From contig JAFADM010000366.1 of NCBI GenBank assembly GCA_023424865.1, positions 1 to 23,932 of the forward strand: DNA of 23,932 nt. The letters run 5' to 3'. This DNA is from Bacillota bacterium (GTDB lineage Bacteria > Bacillota_A > Clostridia > DSM-8532). Positions 7,682 through 16,572 of the stretch are shown one piece after another. The translations under genes were made by a program, and so were the position numbers. The notes under the pieces are model-generated. The model was not told the origin of the DNA and ran no database searches. It saw nothing but the letters and a program-made list of their open reading frames with translations. The first letter of the stretch is position 1. Every line of letters starts with the position of its first letter.

Positions 7682-8566
7682 ATGAAAAAGTTAACGAGTG
7701 ACAAAATTGTTTTTGCAATAATAAGTGTTCTATTTGTTACAATAGTAGCTTTACTCTGCCTGATCCCGTTTGTTCTGGTGCTGTCGGGTTCGTTTGAAAG
7801 CCAGGAGCAAATATTGCTGCATGGATTTTGGCTTTTTCCAAGGGATTTTACTTTAGATGCTTATAAAACTGCATTTTTGAACCCTGAGGGAATAATTAAT
7901 TCATATGGAATAACACTATTTGTGACATGTATAGGGACTTTTCTTGGTTTGTTTATTACCTCGATGACAGGCTATGTCCTTTCAAGAAAGGATTTTGAAT
8001 GGAGGAATAAGTTTTCATTTTTCTTCTATTTTACCACACTTTTCAGTGGAGGTATCGTACCCTGGTATATTCTAAGCGTTAGATATCTGAAGTTTAACGA
8101 CAACATACTTGGACTTTTGCTGCCGTTTATGTTAAGCGTATTCAATATCCTTGTAATGAAGAGCTTTATGAGCAGTATACCGGAAGCTATATCGGAGTCG
8201 GGGAAAATTGACGGCGCCAATGACTTCAGAATTTTTGCAACTCTAATCCTTCCGCTTTCAAAGCCGGCCCTGGCAACAATAGGCTTGTTCATAGCGCTGA
8301 TATATTGGAATGATTGGTTCCTGTCATTTATATTCATGCAAAATTCAAAGCTGTTTTCTCTTCAGTATTATTTGTATAAAATCGTTGCCGGAGCTGAGGC
8401 ACTTAAGAAACTAACAAATGTTCCAGGAAGGGAAAACGCAATAATTCCAACAGAATCATTAAAACTGGCGATGACAATAATAACTACGGGACCAATTATT
8501 TTGCTATATCCATTTGTACAAAAGTATTTTGTTTCAGGGCTTACTATAGGAGCCGTAAAAGGATAA
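7682..8566 (+). CDS. Carbohydrate ABC transporter permease (LplC/MalG-like)
   Basis: 294 residues, second permease of the heterodimer. The first helix is IVFAIISVLFVTIVALLCLIPFVLV, followed by the family's periplasmic-side segment and four to five more helices. The EAA motif reads EAISESGKIDGANDFRIFATLILPLSKP at about 171-198. The C-terminus FVQKYFVSGLTIGAVKG is the usual ending of this family. I chose ATG 7682 because AAAGGTG (7669-7675) sits 6 bases before it; a GTG three codons earlier lies inside that ribosome site. It follows the first permease after 38 bases and precedes the binding protein after 45 bases, so it is co-transcribed. Confidence 0.94.
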   Translation: MKKLTSDKIVFAIISVLFVTIVALLCLIPFVLVLSGSFESQEQILLHGFWLFPRDFTLDAYKTAFLNPEGIINSYGITLFVTCIGTFLGLFITSMTGYVLSRKDFEWRNKFSFFFYFTTLFSGGIVPWYILSVRYLKFNDNILGLLLPFMLSVFNILVMKSFMSSIPEAISESGKIDGANDFRIFATLILPLSKPALATIGLFIALIYWNDWFLSFIFMQNSKLFSLQYYLYKIVAGAEALKKLTNVPGRENAIIPTESLKLAMTIITTGPIILLYPFVQKYFVSGLTIGAVKG

Positions 8567-8567
8567 T

Positions 8568-8580
8568 CTGCTTTAAGCAG
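8568..8580 (+). other. Small dyad between permease and binding-protein genes
   Basis: CTGCTTTAAGCAG is a near-perfect palindrome starting one base after the permease stop, in a 45-base spacer. It could be a minor mRNA hairpin that sets relative expression of the binding protein. It is too short to call a terminator. Confidence 0.3.
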
Positions 8581-8611
8581 TTTATAAAAAGATATTTAAG
8601 GGAGGATCATT

Positions 8612-10186
8612 ATGAAAAGAGGTCTAAAAAGATTAAGGCTGGTCTTGGCGATGATGGCTGTTATTTCTTTAATTCTGACAGCATGCGGTCAAACCAAAGG
8701 AAATCCAGCCGGCAGCACGGGAAGTCCTGCAGCTTCATCGTCAGCAACTCTCTCAGCAGGGCCTGATATTTCAAAAGAAGTAAAAATTATTATGTATCTA
8801 ATTGGCGATGAGCAGCCCGACGCACCTAAGGTTTATGAAGAAGTGAATAAAAAATTAAAAGCCGACATCAATGCTGAAGTTATTGTTAAATATCTGCCGT
8901 GGGCGGATTGGCAGCAAAAATATCCGCTTGTATTTGCTTCCGGAGAAGACTTCGATTTAATCTATACCGCAGACTGGGTCTTCTACACAGATCAAGCTAC
9001 CAAGCATGGTTTTATGGAAGTTACTGAGGATATGCTTCAAATATATATGCCTGAATATTACCAATTAATACCTTCAGACTTTTACGATCAGTTAAAGGTT
9101 GATGGCAAGATTTATATGGTGCCATATTTAAATAAACAGGTAATGGGTCATTCTCTGGCGCTTGTAAGAGGCGATTTAAGAGAAAAATATGGTCTTCCTG
9201 AAATAAAAAATTTAGAGGATTATAAAAATTATTTGTTGGCTATTGCAAAAAACGAAAAAACCGTAATGCCTTTGCACGGCGGACTTGATATGAATCTACT
9301 TTATAAGCAGGAAAACGATCTGATGTTCCTGCGTGTAAGTCCAAATATTTTCTTTACAACCAGTTTAGAGACTGGTGATGGGAAAATAAGCTATACTCTT
9401 GACGATCCAAAATTTATTGATGACTTAAAAATTTTAAGAGAACTATTTGAAGCCGGTTGCTGGTCAAAAAATGTACTTGCACTAAAAACAGATGCCGTTG
9501 AGGAATTTAAAGTGGGGAAAGTGGGAACGCTTATCGGCCAAGCCGAAGCCATGATTGAATGGGCAAGTGCTGCTTCTACCCTACATCCTGAATTTAAGCC
9601 GGAAGTTTATGATCTTCATACAGATAAGATTCATGAATCAAGCTCAGCGACAAGATCGGGAATGGGTATCAATGCCAATTCAAAAAATTATGAGAGAGCG
9701 TTAATGATGCTTAATCTTTTCGGTACAAGTAAGGATTATTTTGATCTGACTACTTACGGTATTGAAGGGACACATTACCAGGCAATCGGCGACAACCAAA
9801 TGGAAACGCTTCCTGATGGAGCTTCCCGATTCCCAACAAAAGCAAATTGTCCGTGGGGCTGGGAGCGTAAGGATTTCATGCGTTACCCAGACATTGTGTC
9901 CAATGATCTTATTGGTCTCGAGCAAAGCTGGATAAACGACGGAAAAACTTCAACGACTCCGATTGTTTCATTTAACTTTATAGATACAAATGTTAAAAAT
10001 GAAATAGCTGCGATTACTAATATTTATAACATCAGAGGGAAGGCGTTACTCGCAGGATTATTGCCCAATATTGATGAAGAAGTCGTTAAATTAAAGGAAG
10101 ATTTGAAAAAAGCCGGTATCGAGAAGATTCAGGCTGAACTTCAGAAACAGCTGGATGACTATTTAGCGCAAGTTAATAGCAAGTAA
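8612..10186 (+). CDS. Extracellular solute-binding lipoprotein of the ABC importer (DUF3502/LplA-like)
   Basis: 524 residues. A lipoprotein signal peptide is clear: basic start, hydrophobic core LVLAMMAVISLILTAC and lipobox LTAC with the lipidated Cys at 25. An Ala/Ser/Gly-rich linker then tethers the binding domain to the membrane. The mature protein has the two-lobed oligosaccharide-binding fold typical of LplA/YtcQ-type proteins; the C-terminal ~140 residues (FGTSKDYFDLTTYGIEGTHY to KQLDDYLAQ) match the DUF3502 pattern. Ribosome site GGGAGGATC 4 bases before ATG. Third gene of the importer operon; it delivers the sugar to the two permeases. The ligand is unknown, and a galactose-containing oligosaccharide is only a guess from the GH42 neighbour. 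Confidence 0.94.
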   Translation: MKRGLKRLRLVLAMMAVISLILTACGQTKGNPAGSTGSPAASSSATLSAGPDISKEVKIIMYLIGDEQPDAPKVYEEVNKKLKADINAEVIVKYLPWADWQQKYPLVFASGEDFDLIYTADWVFYTDQATKHGFMEVTEDMLQIYMPEYYQLIPSDFYDQLKVDGKIYMVPYLNKQVMGHSLALVRGDLREKYGLPEIKNLEDYKNYLLAIAKNEKTVMPLHGGLDMNLLYKQENDLMFLRVSPNIFFTTSLETGDGKISYTLDDPKFIDDLKILRELFEAGCWSKNVLALKTDAVEEFKVGKVGTLIGQAEAMIEWASAASTLHPEFKPEVYDLHTDKIHESSSATRSGMGINANSKNYERALMMLNLFGTSKDYFDLTTYGIEGTHYQAIGDNQMETLPDGASRFPTKANCPWGWERKDFMRYPDIVSNDLIGLEQSWINDGKTSTTPIVSFNFIDTNVKNEIAAITNIYNIRGKALLAGLLPNIDEEVVKLKEDLKKAGIEKIQAELQKQLDDYLAQVNSK

Positions 10187-10210
10187 ATAAAACAATTAAT
10201 TTTAAAAATG

Positions 10211-10257
10211 ATATTGCCAGAATTTCAGGTTTCATAAACCTTATTTTCTGGCAATAT
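10211..10257 (+). promoter_or_regulatory. Two-tier stem-loop between binding protein and GH42 genes
   Basis: The outer 12-bp perfect stem is ATATTGCCAGAA (10211-10222) / TTCTGGCAATAT (10246-10257). Inside it is a 6-bp hairpin AGGTTT/AAACCT. There is no T run after it, so it is not a classical terminator. It is more likely an mRNA-stabilising or partial attenuator element that keeps binding-protein mRNA more abundant than downstream GH42 mRNA. Confidence 0.6.
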
Positions 10258-10292
10258 TGTTCTATACCTATAAATGAAAGAGGAAACAAATC

Positions 10293-12296
10293 ATGAATAA
10301 AATATTATATGGCGTTGCCTATTATGATGAATATATACCTTATGAAAGATTGGACAAGGATGTCCGTATGATGAAGGAAGCAGGTATTAATGTTGTACGT
10401 ATAGCAGAATCTACCTGGAGTACGCTGGAACCTCAAAATGGAGTGTTTAACTTCTCACATATCGACCGTGTGCTTAAAGCCATGCATGATGCCGGTATCA
10501 GTATTATCGTGGGCACTCCCACCTATGCGGTTCCTACCTGGATGGTAAAGGAGCACCCTGAGATTCTTGCTGTTACTCCTCATGGCCAGAATAAATATGG
10601 TCCGCGTCAGAATATGGATATCACCAGTCCGGCTTATCTTTTTTACTCTGAAAGAGTAATTCGGAAGCTTTTGAAACATGTTAAGGAGCATCCAGCCGTA
10701 ATAGGATATCAGGTGGATAACGAGACGAAGTACTATGAGACCTCAGGATCCAATGTGCAGTTTTTATTTATAAAATACCTTAAGGAAAAGTTTATAAGTA
10801 TTGAAGAGATGAATACAAAATTCGGTCTTGACTATTGGAGCAACAGAATTAATAGCTGGGAAGATTTCCCTAATGTAGATGCCACTATAAATGCCAGCCT
10901 TAGTTCTGAATTTGCAAAGTTTCAGAGAAAGCTTGTATCTGATTTTCTGGCATGGCAAGTATCCTTGGTAAATCAATACAAAAGGCTTGACCAATTCGTT
11001 ACGCATAACTTCGACCTGGGTTGGAAAGGACATTCCTTTGGAATACAACCTGCAGTTAATCATTTTGATGCCGCAAGAGCGTTGGATATTGCCGGTATCG
11101 ACATTTACCATCCGTCTCAGGACGAACTTACCGGCTGTGAAATATCCTTTGGCGGAGACTTAACACGCAGTATGAAGCAAAATAATTATTTTGTAATTGA
11201 AACAGAGGCTCAAGGCTTTGCAAGCTGGGTGCCATACCCGGCCCAGTTAAGACTTCAGGCTTTCAGCCACCTTGCTTCCGGCGCCAATATGGTATCCTAC
11301 TGGCATTGGCACTCATTGCATAATGCTATAGAGACCTATTGGAAAGGGGTTCTCAGTCATGATTTTGAGCCCAATCCAACATATGAGGAGGCTAAAACAA
11401 TAGGCAGAGATTTTGAGAAACTAAGCGCTAAATTAATTAGTATAAAAAAAGTAAATAAAGTCGCAATACTTTTCAGCAATGAAGCCCTTACAGCGCTTAA
11501 TTCCTTCAAATCATTTGCAAGCGGCTTGGATTACAATGATGTTCTGAGGTTAATGTATGACGCTTTATATAAAATGAATATCGGGTGTGATTTTGTAGAT
11601 CCCACGAGTATCAATATAGAAAATTATACAATGCTTTTGGTTCCGCCACTGTATGCAGCATCAGATGAACTGCTGAAGCGACTGAACAAGTTTGTAGAAA
11701 ATGGGGGTCATATTGTATATGCCTTTAGAAGCGGTTTTTGCGACGAGAATGTAAAGGTAAGATCCTCACACCAGCCAGGTATAATCGGTGAAGCCTGTGG
11801 AGTGTACTATTCACAATTTGTTGCAGCAAAAAATATTTCTTTAAAGGATAATCCTTTTGGAGTAGAGAAGGATAAAAATTCATTAACTACCTGGATTGAG
11901 CTGCTTACTCCAGGCTCTGCCAAAGTGCTTGCAAGCTATGATCACCCCTACTGGGGTAAATATGCGGCTATAGTTCAGAATAATTATGGAAAAGGAAAAG
12001 CAACCTATATTGGCTGCCTTCCAAGTCATAAGGTAATGGAGAAGATTGTGAAAAATGCAATAGTAGAATCTGGTTTATGGGGAGTGGATCAGGAAATTGC
12101 TTTCCCACTGATTACAAAATCAGGGATAAATCAGTATGGAAAGTTAATTCACTATTATTTTAATTATTCCCTCAATTCCAATTCATTGATCTATCCCTAT
12201 AACGAAGGTGAGGAATTATTAACAGGCAAAACAACGGTCGCAAATGAGCTTATTGAAATAGAACCCTGGGGGTTAAAAATAATTGAGGAAAAATAG
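10293..12296 (+). CDS. Beta-galactosidase, glycoside hydrolase family 42
   Basis: 667 residues, a usual GH42 length, and no signal peptide, so it acts in the cytoplasm on imported galactosides. The TIM barrel starts with GVAYYDEYIPYERLDKDV and the typical RIAESTWSTLEPQNGVFNF. The acid/base glutamate is Glu144 in GYQVDNETK; the nucleophile is Glu303 (or Glu305) in FVIETEAQGF. The SHLASGANMVSYWHWHS segment is family-typical. From about 395 the trimerisation-type domain begins (KVAILFSNEALTALNS), and a small beta domain ends the protein (IEIEPWGLKIIEE). Ribosome site AGAGGAAAC precedes ATG. It lies 106 bases after the binding-protein gene, separated by a stem-loop, and is probably the last gene of that operon. 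GH42 enzymes include galactosidases for beta-galactooligosaccharides or arabinogalactan fragments; the exact substrate is unknown. Confidence 0.95.
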   Translation: MNKILYGVAYYDEYIPYERLDKDVRMMKEAGINVVRIAESTWSTLEPQNGVFNFSHIDRVLKAMHDAGISIIVGTPTYAVPTWMVKEHPEILAVTPHGQNKYGPRQNMDITSPAYLFYSERVIRKLLKHVKEHPAVIGYQVDNETKYYETSGSNVQFLFIKYLKEKFISIEEMNTKFGLDYWSNRINSWEDFPNVDATINASLSSEFAKFQRKLVSDFLAWQVSLVNQYKRLDQFVTHNFDLGWKGHSFGIQPAVNHFDAARALDIAGIDIYHPSQDELTGCEISFGGDLTRSMKQNNYFVIETEAQGFASWVPYPAQLRLQAFSHLASGANMVSYWHWHSLHNAIETYWKGVLSHDFEPNPTYEEAKTIGRDFEKLSAKLISIKKVNKVAILFSNEALTALNSFKSFASGLDYNDVLRLMYDALYKMNIGCDFVDPTSINIENYTMLLVPPLYAASDELLKRLNKFVENGGHIVYAFRSGFCDENVKVRSSHQPGIIGEACGVYYSQFVAAKNISLKDNPFGVEKDKNSLTTWIELLTPGSAKVLASYDHPYWGKYAAIVQNNYGKGKATYIGCLPSHKVMEKIVKNAIVESGLWGVDQEIAFPLITKSGINQYGKLIHYYFNYSLNSNSLIYPYNEGEELLTGKTTVANELIEIEPWGLKIIEEK

Positions 12297-12318
12297 GTGT
12301 TTGAGACATTGTTCATGA

Positions 12319-12394
12319 GTTTCTCAGTGCCCTTCTCATGATGCGATGGATGATTAAATCCGGTATAACCATTCATATCACAAGTGAGAAGGGC
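12319..12394. terminator. Structured element at a convergent junction (copy 1 of a repeated motif)
   Basis: GH42 and an SDR converge here. GCCCTTCTCA (12329-12338) pairs with TGAGAAGGGC (12385-12394). Further pairing inside (TGAT/ATCA and ATGGATG/CATTCAT with one wobble) makes a long bulged stem of about 66 bases. A 25-base stretch at 12319-12343 recurs at 18047-18071 with 23 of 25 bases identical. It probably ends transcription on both strands, although no long T run is present. Confidence 0.45.
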
Positions 12395-12432
12395 CATGGC
12401 CTTCACGCTGCTGGTACTCAAGGCGAAAGGTA

Positions 12433-13209
12433 TCAAATACAGGTAAATGCGCCGTCAATGACAAAATCGGAGCCTGTGGTGAAAGCACTGGTATCTCCGG
12501 CAAGATAAACGGCTATGGCCTGCAGCTCATCCGGATGGCCCAAACGGTGCAATGGTGCCATAGCATTCCATTGCTCTATGAGAGGCTTGAGTGAGGGGGA
12601 TTCAAGTGTCAAATCCGTGCCTATGTATCCCGGGCTGATGCAGTTTACCCGAACGTTGCGGGTTGCCCACTCCACTGCAAGGGATTTGGTAAGCTGAACA
12701 ACTCCGGCCTTGGAAGCATTGTAGGAGCACTGAGGTTGAGGAATATTCACAATATGGGCTGACATGGAGGCCGTGTTAATAATTGAGCCGCCGCCGTTGT
12801 TCAGCATTACCTTGCCGGATGCCCGGGCTGTTAGAAAAACACCGGAAAGATTGATATCTATGACCTTTTTCCACTGCTCAAAGGTCATCTCTTCAGCGGG
12901 GATATTCATGCAAATTCCGGCGTTGCAAAAGGCCACGTCCAGTCGTCCGAATTTGCCTAGGACCGCTTCTATCATCTGGTCAACCTGATTTGGATCGGTT
13001 ACATCGGTCTTTACAGCCATTGTTTGAACATCATTAGCCACGGCAAGCTCGTCTGCCGTCTTCCGGGCTTCGGCCAGGTCAAGGTCGATAATCGCCACAT
13101 CAGCACCTGCTTCGCACAGTGCGGACGCTATACTTTTTCCTATGCCGCGGGCTCCGCCCGTAACCAGAATTTTTTTCCCGTCCAGTCTCATTTTTTCGAG
13201 AATGCCCAT
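12433..13209 (-). CDS. SDR-family NAD(P)-dependent oxidoreductase
   Basis: 258 residues, a classical short-chain dehydrogenase/reductase. Cofactor motif GGARGIG at 18-24; NAG at about 96-98; catalytic Asn120, Ser148, Tyr163 (YNASK) and Lys167. An aspartate at the end of the second strand (IIDLD) favours NAD over NADP. The C-terminus FVIDGAFTCI resembles the sugar-alcohol and ketose reductases of this superfamily (arabinitol, mannitol or sorbose types), so the substrate is probably a polyol or sugar. Ribosome site AAAGGAG 8 bases before ATG. It follows the alpha/beta hydrolase gene after 42 bases and is the last gene of the minus-strand operon that starts with the zinc dehydrogenase. The exact substrate cannot be assigned. 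Confidence 0.9.
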   Translation of the reverse strand: MGILEKMRLDGKKILVTGGARGIGKSIASALCEAGADVAIIDLDLAEARKTADELAVANDVQTMAVKTDVTDPNQVDQMIEAVLGKFGRLDVAFCNAGICMNIPAEEMTFEQWKKVIDINLSGVFLTARASGKVMLNNGGGSIINTASMSAHIVNIPQPQCSYNASKAGVVQLTKSLAVEWATRNVRVNCISPGYIGTDLTLESPSLKPLIEQWNAMAPLHRLGHPDELQAIAVYLAGDTSAFTTGSDFVIDGAFTCI

Positions 13210-13251
13210 TTTGACAACTCCTTTAAGTCTATTATGTTATTTCTTCATCCG

Positions 13252-15186
13252 TCAGATAAGATGCGTCAGTGTATTAGTACAAATAGTAGCAGCTATAATC
13301 AGAGAAAATGAAATACTTGAGATATAGGGGTTACGTGTTTTCTTGTAAATAATGCGGTTAATTACGGTGGCCACCGGGAGTACGGCTACCATAGGGTAGA
13401 TCCAGAATATCAAGGTGCCTAAGCCCCATCCCACATAATCCGTTAGTAAAAGCCCGGTTTTTAAGAAGTAGGCGTAAAATACAACGAGCAGAAGAACCGT
13501 GCCGAAGACATTGGCCAGGCACATTAGAAGGGTGTTGACCCACTCCTTTTTGCCGATTTTGACATAGTTGAATACATTCATGGCAATCGAGTTGATCACG
13601 TAGAAAAACACAAAGAACAGCATAAATTTCAGTATTTCAGGGATCTTAACAGCATCAAATGCCCTGAATCTAAAAATAAACCAGTAACGAAAATCAGTCG
13701 TAAAGAAATAATTCGTAACGAATACGATGGAGTATGTAGTAACTGCCGCAAGAACTCCAAGGAGTATGGTCCTCCAGATTTTATCCCTGCTGAGAAAAAC
13801 GCCTTGCTTCCTCAAATTAAGTCCGTTTGCTTTAGTGTAATGGCGGTGTGTCAGGAACAATAGCAGCAGTGTAAACAGACCGGTAATTAATGACCATAAG
13901 CCTAATACCCAGGGCTGGGACTGATTGAAAAATGCGGGTTGAGCTACCAGGCCAATTACCCAAATAACCGGATAAGAGATGGCGGAAAAAAGCGCACTTA
14001 ACCCAAGCCCGGACCAAAGCCAGACCTTGCCCCTCCGATTAATCTCTGCCGGGAGTACCGGTTCGTCGGCCTTCAATACACCGAAGAATTTTGTTTCCAG
14101 CAACACCAATATAAAGCAGACAAGGAACATAAAAAACCCTATTACACCAATTGTCTCAAAGAAAACCTTCCATTGCCAGATTTGATTGTCAGCCTCTATG
14201 GGATTTGACGAAGGGATAACCCTTTGGAAAAAGTTAATGGTGTCGTAGGTCACCTGTGAGGACATAAAGGCCCAAGGGTGGTTTATGCTGGGATTGTAAA
14301 TGACTCTTACCACATCCTTGCCATTGCTGTTTTCGGTATACAGGGTTTGACTGTTTCGCTGTTCAAGTCCGGTGGGATCCTTACCGAAGTTGAGGAAGGA
14401 CTGGGCAGGCACCGTATTAATAAAATCGCGAGGGGCCGTGAGTGTACCGTCCGTATAATAAATCCGATGGAATGCCTCATCGTACTTTGCGGCTACGACA
14501 CCAACGCTTCGATCTCGGTACACGTTGGTAAAATTCGTATCCGATCCGTCATAATACTGAGCATAATAGACAGTATCGGTGAAGAGCGGATCATTACTTA
14601 CAAGCAGCACGGAGGAAATGAGGGGCACGGCCTCTTTGTTGTCCAGCAGCACAGCCCTGTTGCAGGCGTTTGCTCCGTTTGAATGCCCTTCAATACCTAT
14701 CCTGGATACGTCCACATAAGGCAGGGTGGCCAGCAGCTTGACGCCGTCATACAGGCCGTTGGCGGCATTCTCATCCTTCCACCAGTCGTTGTTTGGAACA
14801 TCGTCAGAGTCTCCGTGACCGTACATATCAATAGCAAGAACAACATAACCTCTGCGTGACAACTCCACATAATTGGGTGTCTGCATGTCGGAGTTGTCGT
14901 ACCAGCCGTGGGAAACCACCACCGCAGGCGCCGGACTTTCTTTTGCTGCGCCTTTTGGAATAAAGAGCTGGGCGTTCTGCATGTGGCCGGAGGGCGTCTC
15001 CCATTGGAGTTTCTTTACGGTAATTGAGCCTCCGCCTGATTTGACCAGGCTTGACCCTAACGCGCTTATAAAGCAAATAAGCAGCGCCAGGGCAAGCATA
15101 AAGGCAGGTCTCTTCAGTAAACCGGCCTTTCTTTTTTTAGTCGATATGCCTGAATCCTCCGGCATATCCTTTTCTTTAATTAACAT
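13252..15186 (-). CDS. Membrane-anchored alpha/beta hydrolase with polytopic C-terminal half
   Basis: 644 residues in two parts. After a basic N-terminus comes a signal-anchor helix at about 28-46 (AFMLALALLICFISALG). An alpha/beta hydrolase domain follows: oxyanion motif VVSHGWYDN at about 91-98, IDMYGHGDSD, nucleophile elbow GHSNG with Ser169, and a probable catalytic His in NPSINHPWAF. From about 345 the rest is a string of some seven to nine hydrophobic helices (for example VIGFFMFLVCFILVLLE; MLFFVFFYVINSIAM). The topology suggests an esterase or deacylase domain outside the membrane with a large membrane domain. Ribosome site GGGGGAA lies 7 bases before ATG. In the operon it sits between the zinc dehydrogenase and an SDR. 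The substrate is unknown. Confidence 0.8.
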   Translation of the reverse strand: MLIKEKDMPEDSGISTKKRKAGLLKRPAFMLALALLICFISALGSSLVKSGGGSITVKKLQWETPSGHMQNAQLFIPKGAAKESPAPAVVVSHGWYDNSDMQTPNYVELSRRGYVVLAIDMYGHGDSDDVPNNDWWKDENAANGLYDGVKLLATLPYVDVSRIGIEGHSNGANACNRAVLLDNKEAVPLISSVLLVSNDPLFTDTVYYAQYYDGSDTNFTNVYRDRSVGVVAAKYDEAFHRIYYTDGTLTAPRDFINTVPAQSFLNFGKDPTGLEQRNSQTLYTENSNGKDVVRVIYNPSINHPWAFMSSQVTYDTINFFQRVIPSSNPIEADNQIWQWKVFFETIGVIGFFMFLVCFILVLLETKFFGVLKADEPVLPAEINRRGKVWLWSGLGLSALFSAISYPVIWVIGLVAQPAFFNQSQPWVLGLWSLITGLFTLLLLFLTHRHYTKANGLNLRKQGVFLSRDKIWRTILLGVLAAVTTYSIVFVTNYFFTTDFRYWFIFRFRAFDAVKIPEILKFMLFFVFFYVINSIAMNVFNYVKIGKKEWVNTLLMCLANVFGTVLLLVVFYAYFLKTGLLLTDYVGWGLGTLIFWIYPMVAVLPVATVINRIIYKKTRNPYISSISFSLIIAATICTNTLTHLI

Positions 15187-15218
15187 AGTGTTTTCCCCCG
15201 TTTAATTAATGTTAAATA

Positions 15219-15263
15219 CAGTTGATTCATGTTCAGTGGAGTAAGGTTCAGTGGATTAATGTT
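15219..15263. repeat. 15-bp tandem repeat x3 in operon spacer
   Basis: Three exact-period copies are seen: CAGTTGATTCATGTT (15219-15233), CAGTGGAGTAAGGTT (15234-15248) and CAGTGGATTAATGTT (15249-15263). They lie in the 149-base spacer between the zinc dehydrogenase stop and the alpha/beta hydrolase start, about 33 bases before the latter. Confidence 0.75.
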
Positions 15264-15335
15264 TAACCATGCATCTTTAAGCGAGCCCACCCTGAGAGCT
15301 CCGGCATCAAATGCCATTAAAACATTTAAAGAGCC

Positions 15336-16355
15336 TCAAGGCTTGATTATAATTTTGCCGCTTCTGCGATAGGCATTGTCTGTAAAAACATTCTGAATAT
15401 CAGACAGCGGCAGCGTATCGGTAATCAAATCCCTGACGTTAATTTTTTTAGAGCTTAACAAGCTCACCGCCCGGCTATAGGTATACGGGTTGATAAAAGA
15501 GGCTTTGATGGAAACCTCCCGCTTAAACAGGTCGAAAGGAGCCAGAGGAATTTGACAATCCGGATCAGTCAGGCCAAAAAGCATTGCTGTACCACCTTTG
15601 CCCGCATATTTTACAGCATCAAGCATAGTGCTTTTCAGTCCCACACACTCGATTGTCACGTTTATGTGACTGATAAATTGCTTTTTGAGAGCTTCAGATA
15701 TATTTTCGCTTAAGGGATCGATTGCGATGTCGGCACCAAGCCTCAGCCCAAGCTCTCTTTTTTCTTTAACCGGTTCAACCAGGATAAGAGTGGAAACACC
15801 GCTGATGCGTGCCAGTTGAAGCATAATCTGACCTATTGTGCCGCCGCCGATAACCATAACGGTGTCTCCGGCTTTTATTCCGGACAGATCAATACCGTGC
15901 AGGCAGCATGAGAGTGGTTCTGCCATAGCGCCTTCCTCAAAAGACATTTCATCTCCCATTTTATAAACCTGCTTTTGGTTTACAGTACAGTATTCAGCAA
16001 ATCCGCCGTCAGTTGTGGTACCTATTCCTATCATGTTTTCGCAAAAATGCGCACTGCCGGTTTTACAGTAGTAACAGGCTCCGCACATGTCGTTAGGATC
16101 GATACATACTCTGTCGCCAGGCTGAAACGCGGTGACGCCGTGTCCCACTTTTGTGACAACACCTGAAAACTCATGTCCCAAAATGGTAGGTGGCGTACAC
16201 ATTGCGGCCCCTTCTGCTCCGGAATAGATGTGCAAATCTGTACCGCAAACACCACAGGCCATAATTTGTACCTGAACCTCATTTCGGCCCGGTTCCTTTA
16301 TCTGAACCTCATCAACACTAAGCTTTTTTGCTCCATGAAAAACAGCTGCTTTCAT
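15336..16355 (-). CDS. Zinc-dependent medium-chain alcohol/polyol dehydrogenase
   Basis: 339 residues, a medium-chain dehydrogenase of the sorbitol/threonine/butanediol dehydrogenase type. Catalytic zinc ligands are Cys37 (CGVCGTD), His61-Glu62 (GHE) and Glu146 (AEPLSC). The structural zinc lobe has all four cysteines, at 91, 94, 97 and 105. The Rossmann motif VMVIGGGTIGQ is at about 167-176, followed by ILVEP, whose acidic residue points to NAD. Ribosome site GAAAGGAG before ATG. First gene of the minus-strand operon, divergent from the ROK repressor gene, which probably regulates it. Likely job: oxidising or reducing a sugar alcohol or small hydroxyaldehyde. The precise substrate is unresolved. 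Confidence 0.92.
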   Translation of the reverse strand: MKAAVFHGAKKLSVDEVQIKEPGRNEVQVQIMACGVCGTDLHIYSGAEGAAMCTPPTILGHEFSGVVTKVGHGVTAFQPGDRVCIDPNDMCGACYYCKTGSAHFCENMIGIGTTTDGGFAEYCTVNQKQVYKMGDEMSFEEGAMAEPLSCCLHGIDLSGIKAGDTVMVIGGGTIGQIMLQLARISGVSTLILVEPVKEKRELGLRLGADIAIDPLSENISEALKKQFISHINVTIECVGLKSTMLDAVKYAGKGGTAMLFGLTDPDCQIPLAPFDLFKREVSIKASFINPYTYSRAVSLLSSKKINVRDLITDTLPLSDIQNVFTDNAYRRSGKIIIKP

Positions 16356-16527
16356 TTTTATTCTCCTTTCGAACTTTATGCGTTATGCGATACTCTTTTG
16401 CAAATATTGTTTTCATAAGTATATTATTTATTTTATACAAATACTTAAATAAAATCAAGCTGGAATTAGGAAGAAATTGACCAATATTTTTATGAATAAT
16501 TGAAAAGCTGATTTGCTCAAATACGTA

Positions 16528-16556
16528 TTTCCATTGTTGCTGATTTGAGATATAAT
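16528..16556 (+). promoter_or_regulatory. Candidate promoter of the ROK regulator gene
   Basis: -10 TATAAT (16551-16556) is perfect; -35 TTTCCA (16528-16533) matches 4 of 6 consensus bases; the gap is 17 bases. Transcription from about 16563 would place the whole 14-bp tandem array in the leader RNA, about 165 bases long. Confidence 0.55.
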
Positions 16557-16572
16557 AACATTGTTATCTTAA

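Noticed and set aside
14278..14682. 134-codon plus-strand open frame inside the alpha/beta hydrolase gene
   Set aside because: It lies wholly opposite a gene with clear catalytic motifs and membrane helices; no ribosome site or family resemblance.
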